Shown here piece by piece: positions 54,171 through 64,000 of a DNA stretch of 64,000 nucleotides. Below the pieces are notes generated by a model that was not told where the DNA came from, searched no databases, and was given only the letters and a program-made list of their open reading frames with translations. The DNA is from Thermothielavioides terrestris NRRL 8126 (taxonomy: Eukaryota; Ascomycota; Sordariomycetes; Sordariales; Chaetomiaceae). The number at the start of each line of letters is the position of its first letter. Within the stretch, counting starts at the first letter, position 1. The stretch spans positions 558,001 to 622,000 of the forward strand of contig NC_016459.1 in the NCBI RefSeq assembly GCF_000226115.1, read 5' to 3'. Position numbers and translations under genes: made by a program.

Positions 54171-54809
54171 ATGAAGATACTCGCCACCCTGGCCGCGCTC
54201 CTCGTAGCCGTGGCCACTTCCAAACCCGTGGCCACCGCCCCTCGAACCGAGGCGCAAGCCGAGCTGGACAAGCGCGACACCGAAATCGTCTACCTGGCCA
54301 ACTGCAAGCACTTAGTGTCGGGCTGCCCTTCTCCGGCCGAAACCGACTCGTACATTTTCGTAAGTTTCACAGGCATCTCGGACAGCGCGGAGTACTCGGG
54401 GGCTGACTGAGGAGGATCAGTACTACCCAGCCAGCGCGGCGGCCAACAGCGGCCAGCCCTTCTCCAGTGACAACCAGTGCGCGGTGATGACGAGCAGCTA
54501 CGCGTGGTGGGGGAACAGCTCGCTGGCGTGCACCTTCCCGACCAACGGCCGGTTCTCGGCGCACATCGACGCGGATGCGCAGAGCGGCCCCGACTATTCG
54601 TGGGCCGGGTGCGAACTCCTCTCCGCTCCCCTCGACCATATTCTGTGCCCTGCGGCTCGGCTAACCGGAGATTTGACGGTTCCAGCTGGGGCTCCAACGG
54701 CTGCAAGAACTGGAACTGCTACAAGGACAACGGGCGCACCATCATCACTACCTCTGGCACGGAGTGGTCCAACAGCTGCAGCAGCGTCTACTACTGTACC
54801 CCGCAGTAA
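54171..54809 (+). CDS. Small secreted cysteine-containing protein
   Basis: Exons are 54171-54359, 54421-54608 and 54686-54809, giving 166 aa. A signal peptide (MKILATLAALLVAVATSKPV) is followed by a possible Kex2-type site (LDKR, residues 32-35). The mature part has about eight cysteines and many Trp/Tyr/Ser residues (SYAWWGNSSLACTFP, GWGSNGCKNWNCYKD), ending VYYCTPQ. The size, Cys content and secretion fit the small secreted proteins of fungi, including effector-like and antifungal types. No specific family is claimed. Confidence 0.8.
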
Positions 54810-55178
54810 GCGTGCTTCGACAGGCTTCACGGCGACGGCGACTGGGGCCGTCGCGTGGCACATCGACCTTGGTATATCTTCGTCGATTTCATGTAGATTT
54901 GCTTTTCCGGCCGATATTTTCCAGCACCGAGACTCTGCTGCCCTTCAAAACATGCTCGGTGTGTCACTTCGATGGCTCAATGTAGCCGGGCTGCCACGGG
55001 CCACATGATCGAGCGAGCTTAGTAGCAGCCTGACGTCTGTGTGCATGGTCGCTGTGCATGGTCCATGATGCCAGGGCCCTGAGGGCCGCAAGCCAGTTGC
55101 AGGCCGTCCGCCACGGTTGTTGAGGAGCAGCGTGTTTCCATAGCCTGGCCGTCGTCGTCCACATCGTGCCGGCCTCGC
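54810..55178. other. Convergent intergenic region
   Basis: 369 bp with no recognised feature. Confidence 0.3.
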
Positions 55179-55604
55179 TCACCCCGGTCGAGAGGTGGTC
55201 CCCGTCGTCCCGAGGGACTCAATGATCTCACGGGCGTTCTGGATGTTGCCGCTCTCCAGGGCCTTTCGGATCTGTGCCCAGTCCCGCTCGAGGCGGACAA
55301 GAGACAAGTAGTACCGAGTTGAGCGGTAAACGCTTGTGTGGTCCTGCTCGAGCAGAGCGCTGATATCGGCGTAAAGGCCCCGCAAGAGAGCCGGGGTGGT
55401 CTCGTTGAGCGCCTGGGTGAACGCAAGGTGACCTGTGTCGATGGTGTCGCAATCGTTCAGCAGGGCATGCGCTCGATGTCCAGTCGTGCCAAAACCGTCC
55501 TTGAAGAAGAACTTGAGGGCCTGAGTGGCTCCCTCATGGGTGAGCTGAAACTCCTGGCCCTTTTTTCCCTGCTTCTGGTGGGTGAACGCTGCCTCCATCG
55601 GCAT
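55179..55604 (-). CDS. Unknown 141-aa helical protein
   Basis: Single exon starting MPMEAAFTHQKQGKKGQEF. It is predicted to be mostly helical, with Leu/Ala repeats (ALLRGLYADISALLEQDHTSVYRS) and a C-terminus ARE II ESL. No family was recognised. It could be the surviving end of a larger gene, since nothing upstream extends it. Coding bias is less convincing than in neighbours. Confidence 0.4.
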   Translation of the reverse strand: MPMEAAFTHQKQGKKGQEFQLTHEGATQALKFFFKDGFGTTGHRAHALLNDCDTIDTGHLAFTQALNETTPALLRGLYADISALLEQDHTSVYRSTRYYLSLVRLERDWAQIRKALESGNIQNAREIIESLGTTGTTSRPG

Positions 55605-55995
55605 CTCGCATGCACATCACGCGCCGAATGTTCGGCGGGCACACAGTATGTGCGTCCGTGCTGAACACAAACGAGACCCGGCATGCATGTGTTGCGTCCC
55701 GGACGACGCCTACACTCCTCCCTCGAAACAGCGCCTACGCTTGGCGAAACCCCGTGCCTGGCTGAGAGCGAGGTTGAATGCCGCAACCCTCGACGGTGTG
55801 AAAGGTGTGACGTCGGTTCTGGCAGGGGTCCGTAAATCAGAAAATACCTTAATGAAACCTCCCCGCTAAACTGACGTATTGGACAGACTAGCCCGAAACG
55901 GCAGCGCCGCCAAAAAGCACATGCATTTCATGCTCCGATCAAGGACGCGGTTTCGTTCTCCCTCCGGCACGAGACACCACCCCCCCCCCCAAAAA
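55605..55995. promoter_or_regulatory. Divergent intergenic region before the citrate carrier
   Basis: 390 bp; it ends in a poly-C/poly-A run (55979-55995) immediately before the ATG, an unusual leader. Confidence 0.35.
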
Positions 55996-57205
55996 ATGTC
56001 GTCTGCGCCGGCCAAGGACGACAGGCACCCGGCCGTCAAGGGGCCCAGCGCCCTACGGTCCATTCTCGCCGGTTCAACAGCCGGCGCAGTGGAAATTGGT
56101 GAGGACTAACTGCTCCGTGGCCCGTGGCTGGCCACAAGCTCAAGTTCACCCGAGGTCGCTTGCTAACCGGACGCCGGACCAGCCATCACGTACCCTGCCG
56201 AGTGTATGCCGAGTCCCCTTCCGAACCAATTCGCACCGCCTGTCGACCCTGACACGATGCCGCAGTCGCGAAGACCCGGACACAGCTCAATCGCAGGTTA
56301 GCCGACGGGCAGAAGCTGCCGTGGCCGCCATTCGGCCGGCAGTGGTATGCCGGGTGCACCACACTGATCATCGGCAACTCGGCCAAGGCGGGGATTCGTA
56401 GGTGCCGGCGGCTGAGGCAGACCGGGGACAGCAGCATTGGTTGACCGCATCGCCCAGGATTCGTCGCCTTCGACCAGTACAAGAAGCTTCTGGCCGACGC
56501 GGACGGCAAGATGACCGGCCCCCGAACCGTGCTCGCGGGGTTCGGCGCCGGCGTGACCGAGTCCCTGTTGGCCGTCACCCCGACCGAGAGCATCAAGACC
56601 ACGCTGTGCGCAGCCCCTCTTTCTTCCTCTCCAATCCCCCACCCCGACGCACCCACACATGCAGGAGAACAGCCCAACTGACAGCCGGCTCGCTCACCAA
56701 CAGCATCGACGACCGCAAGTCGGCCAACCCGCGGATGCGCGGCTTCCTGCACGCGGTGCCCATCATCGCGCGCGAGCGCGGCCTGCGCGGCTTCTTCCAG
56801 GGGTTCGTGCCGACGACGGCGCGGCAGGCGGCCAACAGCGCGACGCGCTTCGGCGCGTACACGGCGCTCAAGCAGCTGGCCGAGGGCTACACGGCGCCGG
56901 GCGAGAAGCTCGGCGCGGCGGCCACCTTCGCGCTCGGCGGCGCGGCCGGCCTGATCACGGTCTACGTCACGCAGCCGCTCGACACGATCAAGACGCGCAT
57001 GCAGAGCATCGAGGCCCGCCGCGTCTACGGCAACTCGCTGCGCTGCGCTGCCATCATCTTCAAGCAGGAGGGCTTGTTGACGTTCTGGAGCGGCGCGCTG
57101 CCGCGCTTGGCGAGGCTGATCATGAGCGGCGGGATTGTGTTTACCATCTATGAGAAGAGCATGGAGCTGATGGATCGGTTGGATCCGGAGCGGAAGTATA
57201 TTTGA
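55996..57205 (+). CDS. ctp1: Mitochondrial tricarboxylate (citrate) carrier
   Basis: Exons are 55996-56098, 56183-56203, 56266-56397, 56458-56605 and 56704-57205, giving 301 aa, the usual carrier length. Three carrier repeats are present, each with the P-x-[DE]-x-x-[KR] signature: YPAEFAKTR in repeat 1, TPTESIKTT in repeat 2 and QPLDTIKTR in repeat 3. It exchanges citrate for malate across the mitochondrial inner membrane, feeding cytosolic acetyl-CoA. The first signature is assembled across a 21-nt microexon (AITYPAE), needed to restore YPAEFAKTRTQLNRR. All five joins keep the frame. Confidence 0.92.
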
Positions 57206-57447
57206 GGAGTGGCATGGCAGTGGATGCGGCTGAGGTGCGATGGGGAGAGTTCAGCGGCGCCCTCACACAGTACATTGCGCCGGCTTCCGGAGGAAGACAT
57301 ATACCCCGATTGACAGGTAGACAAAGGCCCAGTTGTGGCCCGTACAGTTGTTGGTATAACAGTCTCGAGCCCAACGCCAAACGCCGTGACATGCAAATAT
57401 CCATGGATGGTACAGTACAGCATACTGCTTCCCGATCCTCGCCGCCC

Positions 57448-57977
57448 TCAGGAAAACCGAATCATGCCGCCGAGCCTCTTGGCTATCCTCCCCAACCACG
57501 ATCGATGCGGCGCCTCCTCCAGCTCCTTCAGCAGATCCTTGTAGTACGTCGGGTTGCTCTTGGGCTCGAAGATGCTCGGCGGAGCGCGGTACTGTCCGGA
57601 GCCAACCCAGCCGTCAGCCTCTGCCAAACACCCTCTTCTCGGCCGCAAACAGCACCCACCTTGTTCTGGTACCGGTTCTCCAGCAGCGAGCACAGCGCGT
57701 TGGCCTGCCGGAGATCGGCCTGCTCCTGCGTCGCCGCTGCGCCCCGGCGGGCGGTGGCCGGCGCCAGGGGGCGGCCCTGCTCCAGCCGCCGGGCGAGCAC
57801 GTCGCGCAGCTGTAACTCGGGCCGCAGGACGGCTTTCGGCCAGCGCGACAGCGCGCCGCGGAAGTGGTTCGCTGCGACCTGGAAGATGGGAAAGGGGAAC
57901 GAGAAAGTCAGTCTTGTTATGCTCGGCAGGGATTGAGGAGGGGGGAAAGAGCGTACACTTGTGGCTGCGCCGGACAT
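57448..57977 (-). CDS. CBP6-like cytochrome b assembly/translation factor
   Basis: Exons are 57977-57957, 57878-57660 and 57591-57448, giving 127 aa. Small basic protein starting MSGAATSVAANHFRGALSRWPK. The segments LSRWPK...LQLRDVLARRL and PKSNPTYYKDLL follow the pattern of yeast Cbp6 and related UQCC2-type factors, which bind newly made cytochrome b at the mitochondrial ribosome for complex III assembly. The identification rests on short sequence patterns and size. The first exon has only seven codons. Confidence 0.65.
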
Positions 57978-58513
57978 GGTTGTGCTGGGCTTGGCTCGCT
58001 GGCTCCCGAACCTTCCACCGGACTGAATTGGATTTCGAGGAGTCTTTCCCAGGAGCCGGAGCTTCATGGGGAAAGGAAAAGTGGGTCCATTGGCGTTGCA
58101 GTCCGTTGGGTCAGTTCCGTCATCAATGCGAATTCGGGAGTTGGTGGATCCCTTCTCTTTGTGGCAGCCGCTTGGTCTTGGCGCAACACAATCCCTCAAG
58201 TCTTCCGTTAGTCAGGCGGTCCTGCTGGCTGCGGCATCATCGGCCAGGCTCGCCCCCTCAAATTCCCGCTCCGTGACAAAGCGGTGCGTTCACTCATCGG
58301 CCATTTCCTACACGTTAGACGTTTCCTCCACTTTGACTCCTTGCCCTCTCTTTTTCATTTCCTTGTTGTCCCCCTCGAGTTTTAGATATTCCGCTTTGTT
58401 GCGAGATTCCGTTGCAGCAGCCTGTCCCTTACCGCCGATCGCCCCCCGGAAACCACCGACCGACCACGCTCCTAACTGCGCACCACTGTTGAACGCAGTC
58501 CCGCGCGCCCACC
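57978..58513. promoter_or_regulatory. Divergent intergenic region
   Basis: 536 bp between the CBP6-like gene and the BSD2-like gene, with CT-rich stretches on the plus side near 58315-58380, consistent with a fungal core promoter. Confidence 0.35.
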
Positions 58514-59676
58514 ATGTCGGGCCGCTACGAGCGGGTACGATTATCTCCCGCATCCCGGGAGGGATGTTCTTGATGGCGTTCCTTCGGGTCTGACGGCTTG
58601 CAGGTGAATTCCCACGACGTGGACGAGCCCGAGACACCAGCGGCGCCCCTGCCAAGGCCGACGTATCCGATCCCCAACTCACCACCCCCATCGTTCCACT
58701 CGCGAGCCTCGTCGAGAGAACGGCAGACCGCGGTCAACCCGGACCTGGCCGACGCCTTTGACGCCGACGGCGACGACAGCGACGATGAGGCCGACGACAG
58801 GCAGCGGCTCGTGCGCGGCAGCGCGGCGCCGTCGGTTAACGGAGCCACGCAGGCCGGAGCAGCCACGACACAGTCTGCAGCGCGGCCAGCGCAACCGCAA
58901 CGGCCGGTAGGGGGTGCGCCGACGACGTCCCGCGTCTACGGCAGCGGCATACAGTCGGATGGCGTTTTCTCCAATTTGTCGGCGAAGCCGGATCGGGGAG
59001 ACGGAGAGAAGGAGGAGCTGCCTCCGGTAGGTGCAGCGTTGCCTCCGCGTCCTTGGTAATCTTTCTTTGCTAACCCCTTGCCCTCTCTCAGTCCTACGAA
59101 CAAGCCGCAGCCGACCAGGCCCCGCCGTACTGGGAAACGACGATCCTCGCCCCCGGCCTCGGCGGCCCCGACGACGTCTACATCGACGGCCTGCCCGTGG
59201 GCTCGTTCTTCGGCTTCGTCTGGAACGCCATGATTTCGATGGCCTTCCAGCTGGTCGGCTTCCTGCTGACCTACCTCCTGCACTCGACGCACGCGGCCAA
59301 GAACGGCTCGCGCGCCGGCCTCGGCATCACGCTGATCCAGTACGGCTTCTACATGAAGAGCACGCCGTCCGGGCCCGGCGGCGGCGGCAACCCACACTCG
59401 CACATGGAGGGCGACGGGTACACGAACCCGGCCGATCCGAACGCGCACAACTTCGATCCGAACGACGTCAACAAGTCAGGCGGCGGCAGCAACGATATCA
59501 CGGGCAGCGACTGGGCGGCGTACATCCTGATGATTGTCGGCTGGTTCATCCTGATTCGGGCGGTCAGCGACTACCTGAAGGTGCGCAGGCACGAGCAGCT
59601 CGTGCTGCAGAGCCCGGACCGCGGGCTGGGCATCCCGGTTGTTGCGGCCGGAGAGTCGCCCGAGACGGCGGTGTAG
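58514..59676 (+). CDS. NDFIP/BSD2-like membrane adaptor for Rsp5-type ubiquitin ligase
   Basis: Exons are 58514-58534 (seven codons), 58604-59026 and 59092-59676, giving 342 aa. The disordered acidic N-terminus (DADGDDSDDEADDRQRL) leads to a PPxY-type site (APPYWETTI), the docking motif for WW domains of NEDD4/Rsp5 ligases. The conserved block DDVYIDGLPVGSFFGFVWNAMISMAFQLVGFLLTYLL contains the first membrane helix; two more follow (GLGITLIQYGFYM, WAAYILMIVGWFILI). Yeast Bsd2 uses this layout to send metal transporters to the vacuole. The role in metal homeostasis is by family analogy. Confidence 0.88.
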
Positions 59677-60398
59677 ACAGATGTTTGGGCGGGATTTGAG
59701 AGCGCGGAAGTTTTCGCGGCGGCGTTTCGGTGCAATGCATGGATGGCTCTGGAACTGGTGACAAGCCTGTGATTATGTTGTTCTCATCGCGACTCCGCAG
59801 CAGGTTATATATCCCATATTCGAATGTAAAGACTCTGTCGGCAAGGTGTCTGGCATTCCGCGCTGCGCTGCCCTCGGCAAACAGCTATCACTGTACTTCC
59901 GTCCTACCTTCCATTGGGATTCTCTGCTCTGTTCCCTTACATAATGCCGCGACCCGATGAGCCGGGCCAGGAGCGGGGCAGTCGCGCCCAAGCCTGACGT
60001 TTCAATGGCCAGCCATTACATCACAGGCAACGTCAACCCGCCATCACAAAGAACCCGCAACTCGCGGTTGTCGCGCCAATCAAGACAGGACCATCAGCTG
60101 TTACTGCTTCGTCCGCCGGCTCACGTCTTACAGGGAGCTTTATCGAGTGCCAACTCCAACGTCGGTCCACTCGGTCCACCACCGCCGCCCCTCCGTGCTA
60201 TCAGCAGCTTGCACCGACGTACTGTAGGTCCCTCGCCAGAGCCCTTCAACACTGGCGAACGGGAAGAAGCTGCTTGTTCTGCTGATTCTGGGCGCCCTCC
60301 CGCTCTTCCGGGCCTGCGGCGTGCCCAAACCCGGGCTCGTCTCCTTCCACACGACCCCGTCTCACCACGACCGGCACCGTCTTAGCAGCATCATCGAC
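59677..60398. other. Intergenic region
   Basis: 722 bp between tandem plus-strand genes, with no supported coding frame. The last 150 bp are presumably the leader of the methyltransferase gene. Confidence 0.35.
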
Positions 60399-61199
60399 AT
60401 GGCCTGGCGCAGCTCGGGCGGGTCCAACCGCGACCTGGTCGAGAACCTCTGGCGCAACCAGCTGATCACCCACCAACAGGTGAAGGAGGCCTTTCTCAAG
60501 GCACGCAGCCACCATCGCACCTCACGCAAATGCAAAACTCAAACCAGTAACTAACGAATGCCCACCCGGCAGGTCGACCGCGCGCACTACGCGCCCACGT
60601 TCCCCTACGAAGACTCGCCCCAGCCGATCGGCCACGCGGCGACCATCTCGGCGCCGCACATGCACGCCTCGGCCGCCGAGCACCTGCTGCCCTTCGTCAC
60701 GCCGGCGCCGCCGGCGCGCCCGGCCCCGCGCGTGCTCGACATCGGCTCCGGGTCGGGCTACCTGACGCACGTGCTGGCGGAGCTGGCCTGCGCCGGCAGC
60801 GGCGCCGATTCAGGTGCCGTGGTCGTCGGCCTCGAGCACATCGCGCCGCTGCGCGACCTGGGCGAGCGCAACATGCGCAAGACGGCGCGCGGGCGCGAGC
60901 TGCTGGACGCCGGGCGGGTGCGGTTCCGCGTCGGCGACGGGCGGAAAGGCTGGCTCGAGCCCGGCGAGGAGCACAAGAAGTGGGACGCCATCCACGTCGG
61001 CGCCAGCGCCGCCGAGGTGCATGATGCCCTGCTCGAGCAGCTCAACGCGCCCGGGCGCATGTTCATCCCCGTCGACGACGACGAGAGCGGGTGGGGCCAG
61101 CATGTCTGGTGCGTCGACAAGGATGAGAAGGGTGTGGTCAGCAGGAGGAAGCTGTTTGGTGTGCGGTATGTGCCGTTGACGGATCCGCCGAAGGAGTAG
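60399..61199 (+). CDS. Protein-L-isoaspartate O-methyltransferase
   Basis: Exons are 60399-60500 and 60573-61199, giving 242 aa. Repairs isoaspartyl residues in aged proteins using SAM (EC 2.1.1.77). The N-terminus MAWRSSGGSNRDLVENLWRN, then YEDSPQPIGHAATISAPHMHA and the SAM motif VLDIGSGSGYLTHVLAEL are diagnostic. The intron starts GCACGC: using this GC donor joins QVKEAFLK to VDRAHYAP exactly as in the family. The GT 21 bp earlier (60480) would drop VKEAFLK. Confidence 0.93.
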
Positions 61200-61583
61200 G
61201 GGTGGGAGGTGCGGTGGCATTGCGCAGAATGGATGTGCCTTGTCTTGTTGAAGGTGATCATTTTCATGAATTCCAGCATGGGTGGTAGGAAACAGAGTGG
61301 TACTTCGGGGTAGGCGGTACATGCGATGATTAAATGAGCCGATGATCAGAGCGTAGCAGTCATCGCATGGGACACGGATGAAGGCATGCTCTCTGATGAA
61401 CTTACAGTTGAGCTCGACGACTATTAGCAAGATAGGAGCTGGGTTTATGATATCATGAACGCGTTGTACAATGCCCACGTCTTTCATGTCCACCTCCCTT
61501 CTCGACAAATTATCATACAACGTCGCCTTCCCTCCTCGATACACATCATACAACGCCTGGCGCACATTCCCCCCCTCACCCCC
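61200..61583. other. Convergent intergenic region
   Basis: 384 bp of AT-richer 3' flank between converging genes. Confidence 0.3.
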
Positions 61584-63119
61584 CTACTCCACCCACTCAT
61601 ACTCAGGCAACGCGGCCTCCTCCCGCTTGGCAAACGCCCCCGCCGCAAACCGCTGCACCGCCTCTGACACACCGGTCCTGCACACCGCCCACAACGCCCA
61701 ATTCCGCAGCCACAGCCCCCACGCGCTCTGCGGCGCCAGCACGGCGCCCACAAACCCCGGCGTCCGCCGCATCTCGGCCACCAGCGGCATCATCACCGCC
61801 TCGTACCGCTCCAGCGCCGCGTCCAGCAATGCTCCGGTGCCGTCCCAGCCCAGCACCCCCTCCTCCACCCCGCTCTCACCATCCGCAACCTTACCCAGCC
61901 CCAACCCGCTGCTATCCCGGGCAGCACGTCGTTGTTGCCGTGGATGCAGCCGACGCAAGCGCAGCGCCCTGCAGATCTCGCCAGCAAGCACGTACGCGCC
62001 GGCGAGCGCGAGACTGGCGCCCGCGCCCGACGCGCCGGACGCGTAGCCCGCGTCGCCGACCAGCGCGACGCGCGCGGCGTGATGGGAGGAGGAGGAGGTC
62101 CACAGGCGCGGCGGGCGGACCTGGCTCAGCTCGGTCGCGTGGAAGTCGGGCGATGCGGGCAGGGCCGCGAGCAGGGCTGTTATCACGCCCCGGGGCCACG
62201 TTGGGGTGCGGGTTGGATGGGTGAGGTGGTGCGTGATGAAGGATTTTATGGCGGAGTCTGGGGGTGAGGATGGGTCTGGGGAGGAGGAGGTGGAGGAGGA
62301 ATGGTCCTGCGCGGCGGCGGCGCGGAAGGCGAGGATTTCGGCTGGCAGGTTGCGGCTGCGCGGGCGGACGCCGATAATTGTGGCGCGCGTGGTGCGTGGG
62401 TCGGCGTCCGGGCCGATGCAGACCAGGCGGCCGCCGGGTGCGTTGTAGGCGCGGGCGAGGTTGGGGTCGGAGCCGGCGACGGCGTCGGCGGGGAGCAGGG
62501 CGGTTGGTAGCGAGAAGTAGGCGGCCCACCAGTTCGTCGGATGCATGTGCTCGCGCGCGGAGCAGCCGAAGGCGAGGGCGCGCGTGCGCGAGGTGGAGCC
62601 GTCGCAGGCGACGATCAGGTCGAAGGGCGACGGCGGCAGGCGGCCGTTGGCGAAGGTCACCGTGACCGGCCCGCTGGTGGTGTCGGGCGCCGGCTGCTCG
62701 ATGGAGGCGATCTGCTCGCCGAAGACGTAGGTGATGTTGTCGTTCGCCTTGGTCAGGTCGAACAGGATCTGCGACAGGTCGCCGCGCAGGATCTCGTACT
62801 CGGACACGAGCGACTGCTGGTCCGGGTTGCCGGTCGGCTTGATGGTGGCGAAGGCGCGGCCGCGGGCGTCGACGAAGCTGAGGCCGTGGATGGGCGGCCG
62901 CTTGGCGCGCACGGCCGCCTCCATGCCGGGCATCTTGCGCATGACGGTCACGCCGACGCCGCGGATGTCGACGTTCTGGCCGTTGGTGCGCAGCTGCGGG
63001 AAGCGTTCGATGACCGTCACGCGCGCCCCGGCCTTGGCGAGCCAGTATGCCGCGGCCGGACCGGCGATGGAGGCGCCGACGACCAGGACGCGGAGCTTCG
63101 GGTCGTTGGACATGTTCAA
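61584..63119 (-). CDS. FAD-dependent monooxygenase (UbiH/phenol hydroxylase-like)
   Basis: Single exon, 511 aa. FAD site LRVLVVGASIAGPAAAYWLAKAGARVTVIERF (GxSxxG variant), mid-motif LIVACDGSTSRTR (DG motif) and VALVGDAGYASGASGAGASLALAGAYVLAGE (GD motif). This resembles the bacterial-type tetracycline-degrading/aromatic hydroxylase group. A Ser/Pro insert (DHSSSTSSSPDPSSPPDS) lies in the middle. A second ATG two codons later (MSNDPKL) is an equally good start. The lack of introns contrasts with its neighbours. Confidence 0.9.
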   Translation of the reverse strand: MNMSNDPKLRVLVVGASIAGPAAAYWLAKAGARVTVIERFPQLRTNGQNVDIRGVGVTVMRKMPGMEAAVRAKRPPIHGLSFVDARGRAFATIKPTGNPDQQSLVSEYEILRGDLSQILFDLTKANDNITYVFGEQIASIEQPAPDTTSGPVTVTFANGRLPPSPFDLIVACDGSTSRTRALAFGCSAREHMHPTNWWAAYFSLPTALLPADAVAGSDPNLARAYNAPGGRLVCIGPDADPRTTRATIIGVRPRSRNLPAEILAFRAAAAQDHSSSTSSSPDPSSPPDSAIKSFITHHLTHPTRTPTWPRGVITALLAALPASPDFHATELSQVRPPRLWTSSSSHHAARVALVGDAGYASGASGAGASLALAGAYVLAGEICRALRLRRLHPRQQRRAARDSSGLGLGKVADGESGVEEGVLGWDGTGALLDAALERYEAVMMPLVAEMRRTPGFVGAVLAPQSAWGLWLRNWALWAVCRTGVSEAVQRFAAGAFAKREEAALPEYEWVE

Positions 63120-63456
63120 CTGATGGCCAGTGCCGGTGGTTGTCTCAGGGGTAGGCGGATGGGTGCGGGAAAGGAAGACAAGGTGGGAGCATTACGGCCG
63201 GGAAGGCCATAATTGTCCCTTTATAAGACACTGACATGCTTGGAGCAGCTGCCGGGTCGCTCCGTTGAAGTGAGCATGCAGCCACAAGAACATGCCTGCC
63301 TTTCGGGCCCAGAGCCCCGAGCTGGATGTTGTTGCTCGGCCCTTGGCCGCCCGAGCTCCTGGCCAATCAGAGCGCGCACCGACGGAAGTAGAACACCTCG
63401 GTCTTGTCCTCATGCAGCGGCGCCATAGCCTTCAGGAGGGCCGACGTGAAATAGGC
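63120..63456. other. Intergenic region
   Basis: 337 bp between minus-strand genes, probably the promoter of the monooxygenase. No site was recognised. Confidence 0.3.
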
Positions 63457-64000
63457 TCATGGCGAGAAGGAAAGATCCCCGCTTTGGTGACCCGCTGGGT
63501 AGTGGCCGTCCTGGATAAGCTCGGGCCAGAACACCCAGTCTACGCCGGCTACGTCAAAGCTGCTGCTGAGGTCGAAGTCGGTGGCGCCGATACTTTTATC
63601 CAGGGCCAGGCCCGGCGTGGTGTCCGTATCTTCCCCGTTCTGGCCCCAGCCCTCTTTGCGTTGCTTCTTCCTGGTGCAGGCCGAACGCAAGGCCGCGATG
63701 AATCCTGGCTCCGGCGCGCCACTCTTCCCCCTTGTCGGCGGGTTGGCATCCCACGCCTTCAAGGCCAAACGCCCCAGCGCCAAGTATAGGGGCCGCCAAG
63801 ACTGGGCAAGCTCGTCGTGGTTGCCGTACTGATGCTCGATCCTGTCCCACGCGGCGTCAATTTCTGCAGCTGAGAGGAAGTCTCGGCGCCTGGCCAGACT
63901 GATCAGCACGACGATCATGGAATCCCAGGTGCCCCACACGAAGAAGTGCCGCAGATACCATCGGTACTTCCGCAAGCCCGCGTGCAAGCACACCGCCGCA
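63457..64000 (-). CDS. C-terminal end of a probable fungal-specific transcription factor (5' part off the window)
   Basis: The frame is open to the window edge and stops at 63457 (about 181 codons). The segment YRWYLRHFFVWGTWDSMIVVLISLARR and AAEIDAAWDRIEHQYGNHDEL resembles the C-terminal helices of fungal Zn2Cys6 regulators after the middle homology region. The tail is rich in Asp/Ser/Trp (ATDFDLSSSFDVAGVDWVFWPELIQD), typical of an activation domain. No zinc cluster is visible because the N-terminus lies outside. Confidence 0.65.
   Translation of the reverse strand, partial: AAVCLHAGLRKYRWYLRHFFVWGTWDSMIVVLISLARRRDFLSAAEIDAAWDRIEHQYGNHDELAQSWRPLYLALGRLALKAWDANPPTRGKSGAPEPGFIAALRSACTRKKQRKEGWGQNGEDTDTTPGLALDKSIGATDFDLSSSFDVAGVDWVFWPELIQDGHYPAGHQSGDLSFSP

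Noticed and set aside
1..64000. CRISPR arrays, bacterial operons or plasmid origins
   Set aside because: The DNA is eukaryotic with spliced genes; no regularly spaced repeats were found.

Overview
The window is nuclear DNA of a filamentous ascomycete, most likely of the Sordariales (a Chaetomiaceae-like relative). The reasons are short GT-AG introns of about 50-100 nt with GCTRAC-type branch points, GC-rich genes, AT-rich and TpA-rich islands typical of RIP (repeat-induced point mutation), and fungal gene content: LYS9, TPS2, CTP1, CBP6-like, BSD2-like, a GPI-type aspartic protease, pectinases and a C-terminal fungal transcription-factor fragment.

Layout. 1-838: 3'-truncated minus-strand gene with an acidic/lysine-rich protein and a six-cysteine motif. 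1450-3500: RIP-degraded repeat DNA with two adjacent TA-flanked MITE-like elements. 3964-13121: secreted aspartic protease, a lysine-rich protein of unknown function, saccharopine reductase, and a single gene encoding a pectin methylesterase joined to a polygalacturonase. 14471-29958: a nested transposon island. The outer element is a RIP-ruined Ty1/copia retrotransposon on the minus strand (210-bp LTRs, TSD GCTGC). Inside it sits an intact, unmutated Ty3/gypsy chromovirus at 18156-27588 (594-bp LTRs with no difference seen, TSD CTTAG). 30238-64000: a gene-rich arm with a DUF3716-like protein, BTB protein, GFA/CENP-V protein, O-methyltransferase, trehalose-6-phosphate phosphatase, MFS transporter, FAD monooxygenase, cystathionine gamma-synthase, two unknown genes, a small secreted protein, mitochondrial citrate carrier, CBP6-like factor, NDFIP/BSD2-like protein, protein isoaspartyl methyltransferase, a second FAD monooxygenase, and the end of a regulator.

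Main discovery. The gypsy element carries about 2.5 kb of extra DNA between pol and the 3' LTR. On the opposite strand this DNA holds a complete seven-exon gene (25887-24552, 314 aa) with canonical splice sites. Because the gene is antisense to the genomic transcript, its introns would not be removed during retrotransposition, so a spliced host-type gene can be moved intact. Its protein has the same six-cysteine spacing, and a similar exon layout downstream of it, as the gene at 1-838. This suggests a gene family that travels with transposons. The same element appears to express pol by reading through one in-frame UAG, and to prime reverse transcription from its own RNA.

How the genes relate. 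Most of the single-copy genes are ordinary core metabolism with no operon-like logic. The pectinesterase-polygalacturonase fusion, the aspartic protease and the small secreted protein point to a plant-biomass lifestyle. All exon coordinates are read by eye from splice signals and reading frame.
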